Source: JAFAQB01 sp045808425 (GTDB lineage Archaea; Thermoproteota; Nitrososphaeria; Nitrososphaerales; Nitrososphaeraceae). Taken from it: a DNA stretch of 10,279 bases. The first letter of the stretch is position 1; the number at the start of each line of letters is the position of its first letter. A program made the translations under genes and the position numbers. Below are positions 1 to 5,297 of this stretch, one piece after another. The notes below the pieces were generated by a model. It was not told the origin of the DNA and ran no database searches. It was given only the letters and a program-made list of their open reading frames with translations. The stretch lies in the NCBI GenBank assembly GCA_045808425.1, contig JBJMFM010000287.1, forward strand, positions 1 through 10,279, read 5' to 3'.

Positions 1-353
1 AGAGCTATCACAGTAGCTACTTCCTGCAAATCATTTGAAGCAGCTGATGCATCAGCTTGGAATTTGAGTGTACGTACTTCTAGCTGTATTACTTGTTCAG
101 CAAATGGTATTATATAGTGTAATCCTTCTCCTAATACTTTATTTTCAACAGCTCCTAAATAAAGAACAACTCCTCTATGGCCTGCTTGTACTACAACTAC
201 AGATTGAGACATTACTACAATTATTATAATAAATGTCACTATTCCTGCTAGTATTTTTAGCTTATTTGATCCCAGAATAGACCTTGATGGACTTGGTGCT
301 CTTCTATATCCATATGGATTTGAATCAGAAGTCCCCTTGAAAGGATTTTTCAT
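1..353 (-). CDS. Prohibitin/SPFH-domain membrane protein (partial, N-terminus only)
   Basis: The frame opens with ATG at 353 and runs off the window edge, giving 117 residues. A polar, Pro/Ser-rich N-terminus (residues 1-30) is followed by one strong membrane segment (about 32-56). The start of an SPFH (band 7) domain comes next: QAGHRGVVLYLGAVE, then GEGLHYIIPF around residues 56-84, the typical prohibitin/HflC opening. SPFH proteins form membrane-anchored ring assemblies that organise membrane proteins and quality control; a similar role here is inferred from the family. The topology predicts a short cytoplasmic tail and an outward-facing SPFH domain. TA-rich stretches lie just upstream (about 363-375 and 390-400), so the promoter is probably there, but I cannot choose between them. 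The rest of the gene lies outside the window. Family assignment is confident; substrate or partner is unknown. Confidence 0.88.
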   Translation of the reverse strand, partial: MKNPFKGTSDSNPYGYRRAPSPSRSILGSNKLKILAGIVTFIIIIVVMSQSVVVVQAGHRGVVLYLGAVENKVLGEGLHYIIPFAEQVIQLEVRTLKFQADASAASNDLQEVATVIA

Positions 354-821
354 AAAACTACCTATATATAATAATAATTGGAATCGAAAGGCAATTTAAG
401 TTTGCGGTCTTGATACATGACTTATTAATATAGTAGCACTACCAATAACACTGTCATCTAACCGGTTTCTTAGCACTAATCGTTTTTGCGCATGCCCTAA
501 TCTCTTGATATTGTAGAAGATTTGGCTTTCTTTTATCAATTTATTCTATTGTGCTTGACAGTATTATGTCGTCAGTTCCTTTAGTAGTGGGCTGAAGAGC
601 CTCTTCTGGCAATTGGAATAATAATTTACTCCACTAATTGCAATAGGATTTTCTTTTGTGTATATTCAGCTAGTGTGTTTCTTTTTTGCTTTAATTCTAG
701 TGCCTGCCTTTTTGCCAAATAAATTAGTTTACAAACACAGATTTTTGAATTACTACCTTCCTGTGTTTGGTGCTGACAAGACATGGGATATATTTTATAA
801 GGCAAAAAACAAATTGATACG
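354..821. other. Gene-poor stretch between the SPFH gene and the phosphatase
   Basis: About 470 bases with no convincing gene. It should hold the promoter of the leftward SPFH gene at its left end and the 3' end of the leftward phosphatase at its right end. A GTG-started 88-codon rightward frame (658-924) crosses the right part, but its last 100 bases lie antisense to the phosphatase and it matches nothing I recognise, so I do not call it. No tRNA, CRISPR-type repeat or clear hairpin terminator is visible. Confidence 0.4.
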
Positions 822-1214
822 CTACGGTAATTTTACTTTGAACATTTTCTTGAGCTCTGTTATGTGCGATAGGTCAATGTTACATATTGGCACCTTGTTC
901 TTGACTAGTTCCCACGCGTCATAAAAGCCCATTTTGAAATGCTGCACTAGCACGCCTAACGCTATGGCATTTGATCTTGACTGTCCAGCGCTGCAGCATA
1001 TAACCACTGGAACATTGCATTCAAGGTATGATGTGACCCTTGCAATGTTTACCTTGTAGTCCCAATCGCTATTGCCTTCGTGGTCGTTTAGCATCCTCAC
1101 GTCTATGATTCTAAAACCGTCAATCCAGCCTATTTGTGCATCAACGTACTTCTCCAGTGGGTAGACACTTTCGCCTATACTGTGTGTGGCCAGGTTGTCA
1201 AGAATTTTGTACAA
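822..1214 (-). CDS. Dual-specificity-type protein phosphatase (cysteine phosphatase)
   Basis: The product has 130 residues, about the size of a minimal dual-specificity phosphatase domain. The signature is CCSAGQSRS at residues 73-81: catalytic Cys74, the five-residue P-loop and Arg80 of CX5R. The usual His before the catalytic Cys is replaced by Cys73. Acidic residues D45, D50 and D52 lie in the region where the general acid is expected. The N-terminal KILDNLA resembles the usual (I/L)LDNL opening of the family. Such enzymes dephosphorylate Ser/Thr/Tyr in the cytoplasm; the substrate here is unknown. The start is unusual: TTG at 1214 is the first codon after an in-frame TGA (1215-1217). An ATG at 1233 lies in the +1-shifted frame, about 27 nt below a TATA-like box. 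The true start may therefore be TTG, or a one-base indel may separate the original ATG from the body. Confidence 0.82.
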   Translation of the reverse strand: MYKILDNLATHSIGESVYPLEKYVDAQIGWIDGFRIIDVRMLNDHEGNSDWDYKVNIARVTSYLECNVPVVICCSAGQSRSNAIALGVLVQHFKMGFYDAWELVKNKVPICNIDLSHITELKKMFKVKLP

Positions 1215-1255
1215 TCAGTTTAACGCTCTCCATACATATTATGTTGTGCACTGAT

Positions 1256-1265
1256 CTTATACTTT
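1256..1265 (-). promoter_or_regulatory. Putative TATA box of the phosphatase gene
   Basis: On the minus strand this reads AAAGTATAAG. It is centred about 27 nt upstream of position 1233, the usual archaeal TATA-to-start spacing. An ATG sits exactly at 1233 but out of frame with the phosphatase, so this box bears on the start-codon question. The call is by eye only. Confidence 0.35.
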
Positions 1266-1482
1266 CACATCTCAAATAGTTTTTTTCTTCGGATTTATTG
1301 ACGATAAGAAACCTTATAGCACCTTTTTACTACGCTAGCTTTAGTAAGTAAATTAGCTTCATGCTACGATCTCGTTATAAGTTCATGATAATGCCACTCA
1401 GTCTAGAATATTGTTTGTCTACCTGTTGTAGTTAGTTGGCCATCATCGTTGTTGTTGTCATTAGTAGTAGTTGAATCCAAGA

Positions 1483-1887
1483 CTAGCTTTTCCCCTGTTC
1501 TTGTTGCTTATTTCTGATATAGTTCAAAGCACTGTCAATAGTGGTAGCATTGGACAGTAACTCCAGCTTGACCAGATGAGTATCCTTGAATAGTTCCATT
1601 GCTTGCAACCTCTCTCTATTATCAGGCGATGTGTCAAGTATATCAAATGCACGCTTGATTATGGCGTCTAATGCTGTAAGACATACCTGGTATTGTTCTG
1701 GTAAATGTTCTGTCACATATTCTCTAATGGATTCTTTAGCTTGATTTCTCAAGTATTGAATGTCAGAGCTAATGGAAGCCCTTGACACCTGTAACTGCTG
1801 TGCTATTTCTCCATGACTTAAGCCTCTGGCTCTCAACTCAATAACCTTAGATCTTCTCCATTCTAATTGGTCAGCTTTGGTGCTCAA
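1483..1887 (-). CDS. Helix-turn-helix DNA-binding protein (thaumarchaeal family)
   Basis: The product has 134 residues. Residues 8-45 form a helix-turn-helix of the sigma-70 region 4/resolvase type: an EWRRSKVIELRARGLS helix, then EIAQQLQVSRASISSDIQYL as turn and recognition helix. The C-terminal half (about 50-130) is helical and charged, and includes ELLSNATTIDSALNYIR. I recognise this layout as a protein type found in several copies in Nitrososphaerales; its function is unknown, probably transcription regulation. A decayed relative lies about 950 bp to the right (2764-2858). The start is uncertain: TTG at 1887 is the only plausible in-frame start after a TGA at 1891-1893, while an ATG at 1942 opens a short frame shifted by +1. 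The DNA just below that ATG is conserved in the decayed copy, so it may once have been coding. No clear Shine-Dalgarno sequence is visible. Confidence 0.8.
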   Translation of the reverse strand: MSTKADQLEWRRSKVIELRARGLSHGEIAQQLQVSRASISSDIQYLRNQAKESIREYVTEHLPEQYQVCLTALDAIIKRAFDILDTSPDNRERLQAMELFKDTHLVKLELLSNATTIDSALNYIRNKQQEQGKS

Positions 1888-2082
1888 ATTTCAGCTTTTT
1901 CTCTCGTAATACTACGCTGTTCAGTTTTTTAGCTTTATCCATATGATACATATGGCAAATTATTGTTTTTACTGACAAATGTGCTGGTGAATGTAATAGG
2001 TCCTTTCTTAGCATACCTGATTATAAAGCCAATATTCACATACATATTTCACATTGTTTTTATTTTCCCTCATCAAGTATTT

Positions 2083-2090
2083 TCTTAATA
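2083..2090 (+). promoter_or_regulatory. Putative TATA box for the Ser-rich secreted protein gene
   Basis: A TCTTAATA-type element is centred about 26 nt upstream of the ATG at 2113. This predicts a transcript starting at or within a few bases of the ATG, a leaderless mRNA of the kind common in archaea. Confidence 0.4.
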
Positions 2091-2112
2091 TGCAGCCGAA
2101 GAGTCAGTAATA

Positions 2113-2751
2113 ATGCTTCATAATAAACAAAAGGTGATTTGTCATACGTTGATAATAGCACTTACAATTGTAATTCTTGGTTCTTCTTGTTATTCTTCTG
2201 TCTCTGCTTTCCCATTTCAATCCACAATTCATCATAAAGTATTTGATAAAAAACAAGACAGTCGCAGTAATTCTAAAGATGCAAGTAATGGTGGAAGCGA
2301 CAGTGGTAATAGCGGCAGATCTAGTAGTAGCAGCTCTGATAAAACTGTTGATCATCTACAGATTTCTTCTGGTACTGGTAGTAGTAGTAGCAGCAGGAGC
2401 ACGTCAGACACTAAAAGTTCGGATAGTTCAAATAATTTACGTAATAGTGATAATAATGAAAACAATGACCAAAGCACAAATGATGGCAGCAGCAATACAG
2501 GTGCCGATAACAATTTGCAGGCTATAGAACCTGCAAAACCAGACGAACAAGCGCAGCAAGAAGCTGGAGAAAATGTCCCACCAACTGAGACAGCTACACC
2601 TACACCGGAGATAACATGTGAACAAGGATCAAACTGTACTGATCAGCAAGGCTTAAGCGATCGTGATCGTTCTACAACTGCCAATACTACTAGTACTACA
2701 AAACAAGATAATAATAATACGCCATTCGTTTTATCTTTACCATTTCCTTAA
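2113..2751 (+). CDS. Secreted Ser/Asn-rich low-complexity protein
   Basis: The product has 212 residues. Residues 1-32 form a signal peptide: basic start, hydrophobic core around 9-24, and a likely cleavage after SVSA. The mature part is intrinsically disordered. Residues about 45-130 are dominated by Ser, Asn, Asp, Gly and Thr, with poly-Ser tracts encoded by AGT/AGC runs. An Ala/Pro/Glu-rich linker follows (about 135-165), then a small CEQGSNC element with two Cys, and a Thr/Asn-rich tail ending in hydrophobic FVLSLPFP. No enzymatic domain is seen. N-x-S/T sequons occur (for example NCT and NTT), so glycosylation is possible; a surface or biofilm-matrix role is only inference. It starts at ATG 2113 about 26 nt below a TATA-like box. 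It ends immediately before a decayed, oppositely oriented HTH gene fragment. No homologue is recognised, because such sequences diverge quickly. Confidence 0.75.
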   Translation: MLHNKQKVICHTLIIALTIVILGSSCYSSVSAFPFQSTIHHKVFDKKQDSRSNSKDASNGGSDSGNSGRSSSSSSDKTVDHLQISSGTGSSSSSRSTSDTKSSDSSNNLRNSDNNENNDQSTNDGSSNTGADNNLQAIEPAKPDEQAQQEAGENVPPTETATPTPEITCEQGSNCTDQQGLSDRDRSTTANTTSTTKQDNNNTPFVLSLPFP

Positions 2752-2763
2752 ATAACTCATTTT

Positions 2764-2858
2764 CTGTTTGACTTAGACCTCTAGATCTCATCTCAATGAC
2801 CTTGGATCGACGCCATTCTAGTTGTTCGTTTTCGGAAGTTCAGTTTTTTAGCTTTATC
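2764..2858 (-). pseudogene. Decayed N-terminal fragment of an HTH-family paralogue
   Basis: Read on the minus strand, this stretch encodes SENEQLEWRRSKVIEMRS then RGLSQ, colinear with residues 2-24 of the HTH protein at 1483-1887. At DNA level, 2769-2820 aligns without gaps to 1814-1865 at a constant offset of 955, about three quarters identical by eye. The upstream 19 bases at 2840-2858 match 1921-1939 exactly at an offset of 919, so the two copies differ by a 36-nt insertion or deletion near the 5' end. Homology stops before the recognition helix and everything C-terminal is gone. The ATG found in the other copy is changed here. This is a relic, not a functional gene, and shows that duplication or insertion of this family has occurred locally. 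Confidence 0.75.
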
Positions 2859-2936
2859 TGTTGGCAGATGGATGAAGATGGTAACGCTATAAGATTATAG
2901 CCAGTCAGAGATACAGATAAGAACTAACTAACATAG

Positions 2937-3128
2937 ATGGATGTGACATCATTGAACGACCCCTTTGAGTTACCATCTTTAGAAGAGATACAAGAAATGG
3001 ATAAGCAGCGATCGCAAGCCATAGAATCATTGGAGATGTCTGGGAACTCTGTCAAGTGTTGGAGATGTGGTATTGCTGTCCCTATAGTCGGAAAATTGAC
3101 TAGGAAAAATGAGATCTTTTTGGACTGA
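2937..3128 (+). CDS. Small CxxC-containing hypothetical protein (possibly truncated)
   Basis: The product has 63 residues from ATG 2937. The N-terminal half is acidic and helical (DPFELPSLEEIQEMDKQRSQAIESLEMSG), followed by one CWRCG knuckle at about residues 41-45 and a short basic end. A single CxxC is half of a typical zinc ribbon. The second half may have been lost at the C-terminus by a nonsense or frameshift mutation near 3129, or the protein may bind metal as a dimer. A TATA-like stretch (CGCTATAAGATTA) lies at about 2886-2896. It is isolated between the HTH relic and the oppositely oriented DUF1259 gene. No family is recognised, and the coding call rests on composition and a proper ATG. 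Confidence 0.5.
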   Translation: MDVTSLNDPFELPSLEEIQEMDKQRSQAIESLEMSGNSVKCWRCGIAVPIVGKLTRKNEIFLD

Positions 3129-3153
3129 ATATGGTCCTAATATGAGTTGTTTA

Positions 3154-3891
3154 TTATGGCCCAGCTGATGTTGGTGTACGTGTTGGCCCAGTGAGGTTCT
3201 GATATGTAGATGTTTGCATAATGATTTCTTTGGCTTGATTTATTATATCTATGGGGTTTCCAGTTACTGCCCAATGTAAGAATAGTACTTTAGGTGTTTC
3301 ACCTAGCATATGATTGTGTAAAGCTGTTTGTGTCCAGTTGTATTTTTCCATAACCTTCTGTACAGGAACTACTTCTGAATCAAGCAAGGCCCATTCCCCA
3401 AATGCTGCTGTAATGTTACCACTTTCTGATGCAGAAGGAGGAGTGGCTGATGGTGGCATATTAGCCATGCTCACACCTTTCTCAGCAAATGGCGTTGTGG
3501 TATTTATAACAGCTGGAGCAAACTCAATATAATGGCCAAAGCCTGAATAGTTGTTGAGTACCATACCATCGTTTCTAACTATAGGTGGAGCTTGACGATA
3601 AACAATGACATCACATAGGTTATAATCAGGTACAGCCTTCCCTTTAACTACACTTGCTAAAGATGCACATAGTTGTGGTGCATTTGGTGGTCTACTCTTC
3701 TCGTCGAAAGTAAATACCTGGCTAACCTGTGGCTGAGATCCTGATTGTGCATACGCTGTCTTAGCGTAATTTATAGCAGTATGTGTTGTGCTGCCAGATA
3801 ACAGCACTAGTCCCATAGTTAATAAAATAATTATGATTGCACTTGTTACGCTCTTTTTTAAATGGCTTTTGTTTAAAGTATTATCATACAT
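3154..3891 (-). CDS. Secreted DUF1259 (LppY/LpqO-like) protein
   Basis: From ATG at 3891 the product has 245 residues. A TTG six codons further out (3909) is possible but less likely, because a TATA-like element (3911-3920) sits about 25 nt before the ATG and suggests a leaderless transcript. Residues 15-35 are hydrophobic and AKTAYAQ (about 43-49) is a likely signal-peptide cleavage site, so the protein is exported. The body matches DUF1259: FTFDEKSRPPN, then WALLDSEVVPVQKVMEK, and the hallmark TALHNHMLGETPKVLFLHW at about 189-207, whose His residues could bind metal. Two Cys (75 and 93) could form a disulfide. The biochemical role of DUF1259 is not established. The insert at about 128-160 is Pro/Ala/Ser-rich. 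It is divergently placed from the Cys-rich ORF starting near 3936. Confidence 0.85.
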   Translation of the reverse strand: MYDNTLNKSHLKKSVTSAIIIILLTMGLVLLSGSTTHTAINYAKTAYAQSGSQPQVSQVFTFDEKSRPPNAPQLCASLASVVKGKAVPDYNLCDVIVYRQAPPIVRNDGMVLNNYSGFGHYIEFAPAVINTTTPFAEKGVSMANMPPSATPPSASESGNITAAFGEWALLDSEVVPVQKVMEKYNWTQTALHNHMLGETPKVLFLHWAVTGNPIDIINQAKEIIMQTSTYQNLTGPTRTPTSAGP

Positions 3892-3910
3892 CAAAGCTTT
3901 TCGTAGCAAA

Positions 3911-3920
3911 TATTATTTAA
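3911..3920 (-). promoter_or_regulatory. Putative TATA box for the DUF1259 gene
   Basis: On the minus strand this reads TTAAATAATA, centred about 25 nt from the ATG at 3891. It supports ATG 3891 over the in-frame TTG at 3909, which would lie inside the promoter spacer. Confidence 0.45.
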
Positions 3921-3935
3921 TGATTATATTGATAA

Positions 3936-4157
3936 CATACAAAAATTACTCGGATAAAACAAGAACTTGCAGATCTGCTAGAAGAAGATGCTAAGGCTGA
4001 TAACCTCCGATGCTTACCTTTGTATAGCTGCAGGATTACTGGCTGGAAATTCGTATGTTCAAAGTGTTATGATAAGATCTACCACATGCATGTCATGCAA
4101 ACAAAGCCTGAGATACAAAAAGTTTATGAGATTGCCTATTTATCCAAAGTTATTTAA
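3936..4157 (+). pseudogene. Four-Cys zinc-finger-like ORF without a normal start
   Basis: After a TAA at 3933-3935, one frame stays open to TAA 4155-4157 (73 codons). It reads like real protein: ELADLLEEDAKADNLRC, then C-x5-C-x8-C-x2-C in RCLPLYSCRITGWKFVCSKC, then a helical tail ending YEIAYLSKVI. There is no ATG or GTG before the Cys cluster; possible starts are ATA 3954 or CTG 3975. The nearest upstream ATG (3920) is in another frame. Either the 5' end has been lost or frameshifted, or an unusual start is used. The four Cys could bind one zinc. A secreted-protein start (ATG 4163) follows 5 nt later without its own visible promoter, so the two may be cotranscribed. I do not recognise the family. 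Confidence 0.45.
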
Positions 4158-4162
4158 AAAGA

Positions 4163-4366
4163 ATGAGCAACACGAGCAATAATACATACCTTAGAGTATC
4201 ATTGATAACACTCACATCGTTATCAATACTTTTTTCCACATTTCACTTTCAGGTTCTACCAACAAATGCACAAAATTCTATAAATAGCACTGGCTTTATT
4301 GCGTTTATACGGCTCATATTTAATGACAGTGAGAAGCTCATCTCGTTCCCAAATCTCGCTCTCTGA
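4163..4366 (+). CDS. Truncated secreted protein: signal peptide running into integrase antisense
   Basis: ATG 4163 opens a 67-codon frame. Residues 1-37 look like a genuine signal peptide (polar start, hydrophobic 12-30, cleavage near NAQ) followed by NSINSTG. From about position 4292 onward the same bases, read on the other strand, encode the well-conserved YKRNKA segment of a broken integrase. The last 23 codons of this ORF are therefore accidental read-through across a recombination junction. I interpret it as the 5' end of a former exported-protein gene whose remainder was removed. The mature protein identity cannot be recovered. No TATA box is evident at the right distance, so it may have shared a transcript with the Cys-rich ORF ending 5 nt upstream. 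Confidence 0.4.
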   Translation: MSNTSNNTYLRVSLITLTSLSILFSTFHFQVLPTNAQNSINSTGFIAFIRLIFNDSEKLISFPNLAL

Positions 4367-4818
4367 GTATGGACTAAGCCGCTTGGTCTTCCTTTTTTTA
4401 ATATTTATGAATAGAGGAGTTATCCATTGTGATTCGGATGTATTATCATCATCATCTTGTTGTTTGTAGCTACTACATTTAGATTCATGGTAGTTATGTA
4501 ACCATCTAAAAAATCGCTTGAGGTGCACCAAATAATAATTCCAAGTGGTAATCCATCTTTGTCAGGATCTTCTTCTTGGCTCTTAATTTTAGTGTCCAAA
4601 AATGAACAAATTTGGTCTTTGCTCCTTATGTTATAAAAAGTAACGTCTTTTCCTATAAAAAATGCAAAGGCAATTACCATTTTTAAGCTGTTATTTTGAT
4701 GGCGTTCTGATGCACCGCTTGTCTCTATATACTTATGAAATTCGCTAATTAACATTGAATTCACAGGATTAGGGATAGTTGCTATTTTGCTAATAGTGGT
4801 TGACAGTTTTGATGGCAT
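4292..4818 (-). pseudogene. Tyrosine recombinase (integrase) relic, frameshifted and lacking the catalytic domain
   Basis: ATG 4818 opens an intact N-terminal SAM-like (core-binding) domain: NPVNSMLISEFHKYIETSGAS, then NNSLKMVIAFAFFIG. After DPDK (AAA at 4558-4560) the frame breaks. One missing base would restore DPDK-x-WITTWNYYLVHLKRFFRWLHNY, which continues in the next frame from 4555 through SQWITPLFINIKKRKTKRLS to ELLTVIKYEPYKRNKA (ends 4292). In my memory of thaumarchaeal XerA-like integrases, YKRNKA is followed by the catalytic domain (Arg, HxxR, Tyr). Here everything after it is gone, replaced at about 4291 by sequence from an unrelated secreted-protein gene. The gene lies 77 nt beyond the 3' end of tRNA-Ile on the same strand, the classic placement for an element integrated at a tRNA. 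It cannot be catalytically active. Confidence 0.85.
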
Positions 4819-4895
4819 GAATTATTCTATGACCTCACTTACAATGCTGATACTGGTATAGTAGGTAGCAGAAGTATATGAACCCGTGTAGTTAA

Positions 4896-4969
4896 TGGGC
4901 CGAAAGGGAGTTGAACCCTTGACCTTTCGATTATCAGTCGAACGCTCCACCAAGCTGAGCTATCGGCCC
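4896..4969 (-). tRNA. tRNA-Ile (GAU anticodon)
   Basis: On the minus strand this is a full cloverleaf of 74 nt. The 7-bp acceptor pairs GGGCCGA with TCGGCCC and the discriminator is A at 4896. The D arm is AGCTCAGCTTGGTGGAGC. The anticodon stem TTCGA/TCGAA encloses loop CTGATAA with anticodon GAT. The T arm contains the GTTCAACTC loop region. No intron and no encoded CCA. A TATA-like element lies about 27 nt upstream. The integrase relic begins 77 nt past its 3' end, so this tRNA is the probable attachment site of a lost element. No second copy of its 3' end is visible in the window. Confidence 0.97.
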
Positions 4970-5252
4970 GTCCAATTGTTGAAAATTAACGTTATTTAAT
5001 CGTGTGGCTTAGATCGACAGGTGATAAATGCTGTACAGAATTTCTATCAAGACGTATAAAACTTCCTTATTATATGAGCTATTTGATATCATTTTATATC
5101 CTTTCGTTCTGCTTATGCTTTTAATGATAATGGGAAGCTCAGTATCTGCTGTCATTTAAAGATGTGTTAACGCGTATACAGATTCTATATGTAGTACAAT
5201 AAACAAATACTATGTAAATGATATTCTTGGATCATGTACTCACGTCAAAATC
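4970..5252. other. Intergenic stretch between tRNA-Ile and the NAD kinase gene
   Basis: AT-rich, with no frame that looks coding on either strand. Its left edge carries the divergent tRNA promoter and its right edge leads into the NAD kinase promoter. I looked for C/D-box sRNA boxes and hairpins and found none convincing. Confidence 0.5.
4991..5000 (-). promoter_or_regulatory. TATA box of tRNA-Ile
   Basis: On the minus strand this reads ATTAAATAAC, centred about 27 nt upstream of the mature tRNA 5' end (4969). An ACACG stretch just before it could act as a BRE. Spacing and sequence fit an archaeal tRNA promoter. Confidence 0.6.
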
Positions 5253-5293
5253 TAAATGCATTTAAGAATAGGCAATGTGCATAGTTAATGCAC
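5253..5293 (+). promoter_or_regulatory. NAD kinase promoter with two palindromes
   Basis: TAAATGCATTTA (5253-5264) is a perfect 12-bp palindrome that overlaps the likely TATA element ATTTAAGAA. About 27 nt after the TATA centre, at the predicted transcription start, lies GTGCAT-AGTTA-ATGCAC (5277-5293), a 6-bp-arm inverted repeat. Both share the core ATGCA. The placement over the TATA box and the start, just before ATG 5298, suits a repressor operator, but no regulator is identified. In AT-rich DNA such palindromes can also arise by chance. Confidence 0.4.
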
Positions 5294-5297
5294 TCAA

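Noticed and set aside
658..924. GTG-started 88-codon plus-strand frame with a hydrophobic start
   Set aside because: Its last 100 bases are antisense to the phosphatase coding region, there is no recognisable motif and no ATG; the first part looks protein-like but not enough to call.
2280..2420. Possible CRISPR or tandem-repeat array from repeated AGTAGTAGCAGC-like units
   Set aside because: These are Ser codon runs within a coding region, without regular spacers or a fixed repeat length.
2177..2527. Hydrophobic plus-strand frame within the Ser-rich gene
   Set aside because: Shadow created by AGT/AGC repeats read as GTA/TAG/GCA in the shifted frame.
3988..4182. ATG-started plus-strand frame across the Cys-rich ORF
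   Set aside because: The overlapping frame from 3936 has far better protein character and a plausible zinc motif; this one looks like its shadow.
4256..4531. Separate 91-codon minus-strand gene starting at GTG 4531
   Set aside because: It is the frameshifted continuation of the integrase relic; the apparent GTG start lies inside WNYYLVHLKRFFRW.
4970..5252. C/D-box sRNA candidate around GGTGATAAATG
   Set aside because: No matching D box (CTGA) at proper spacing and no second box pair.
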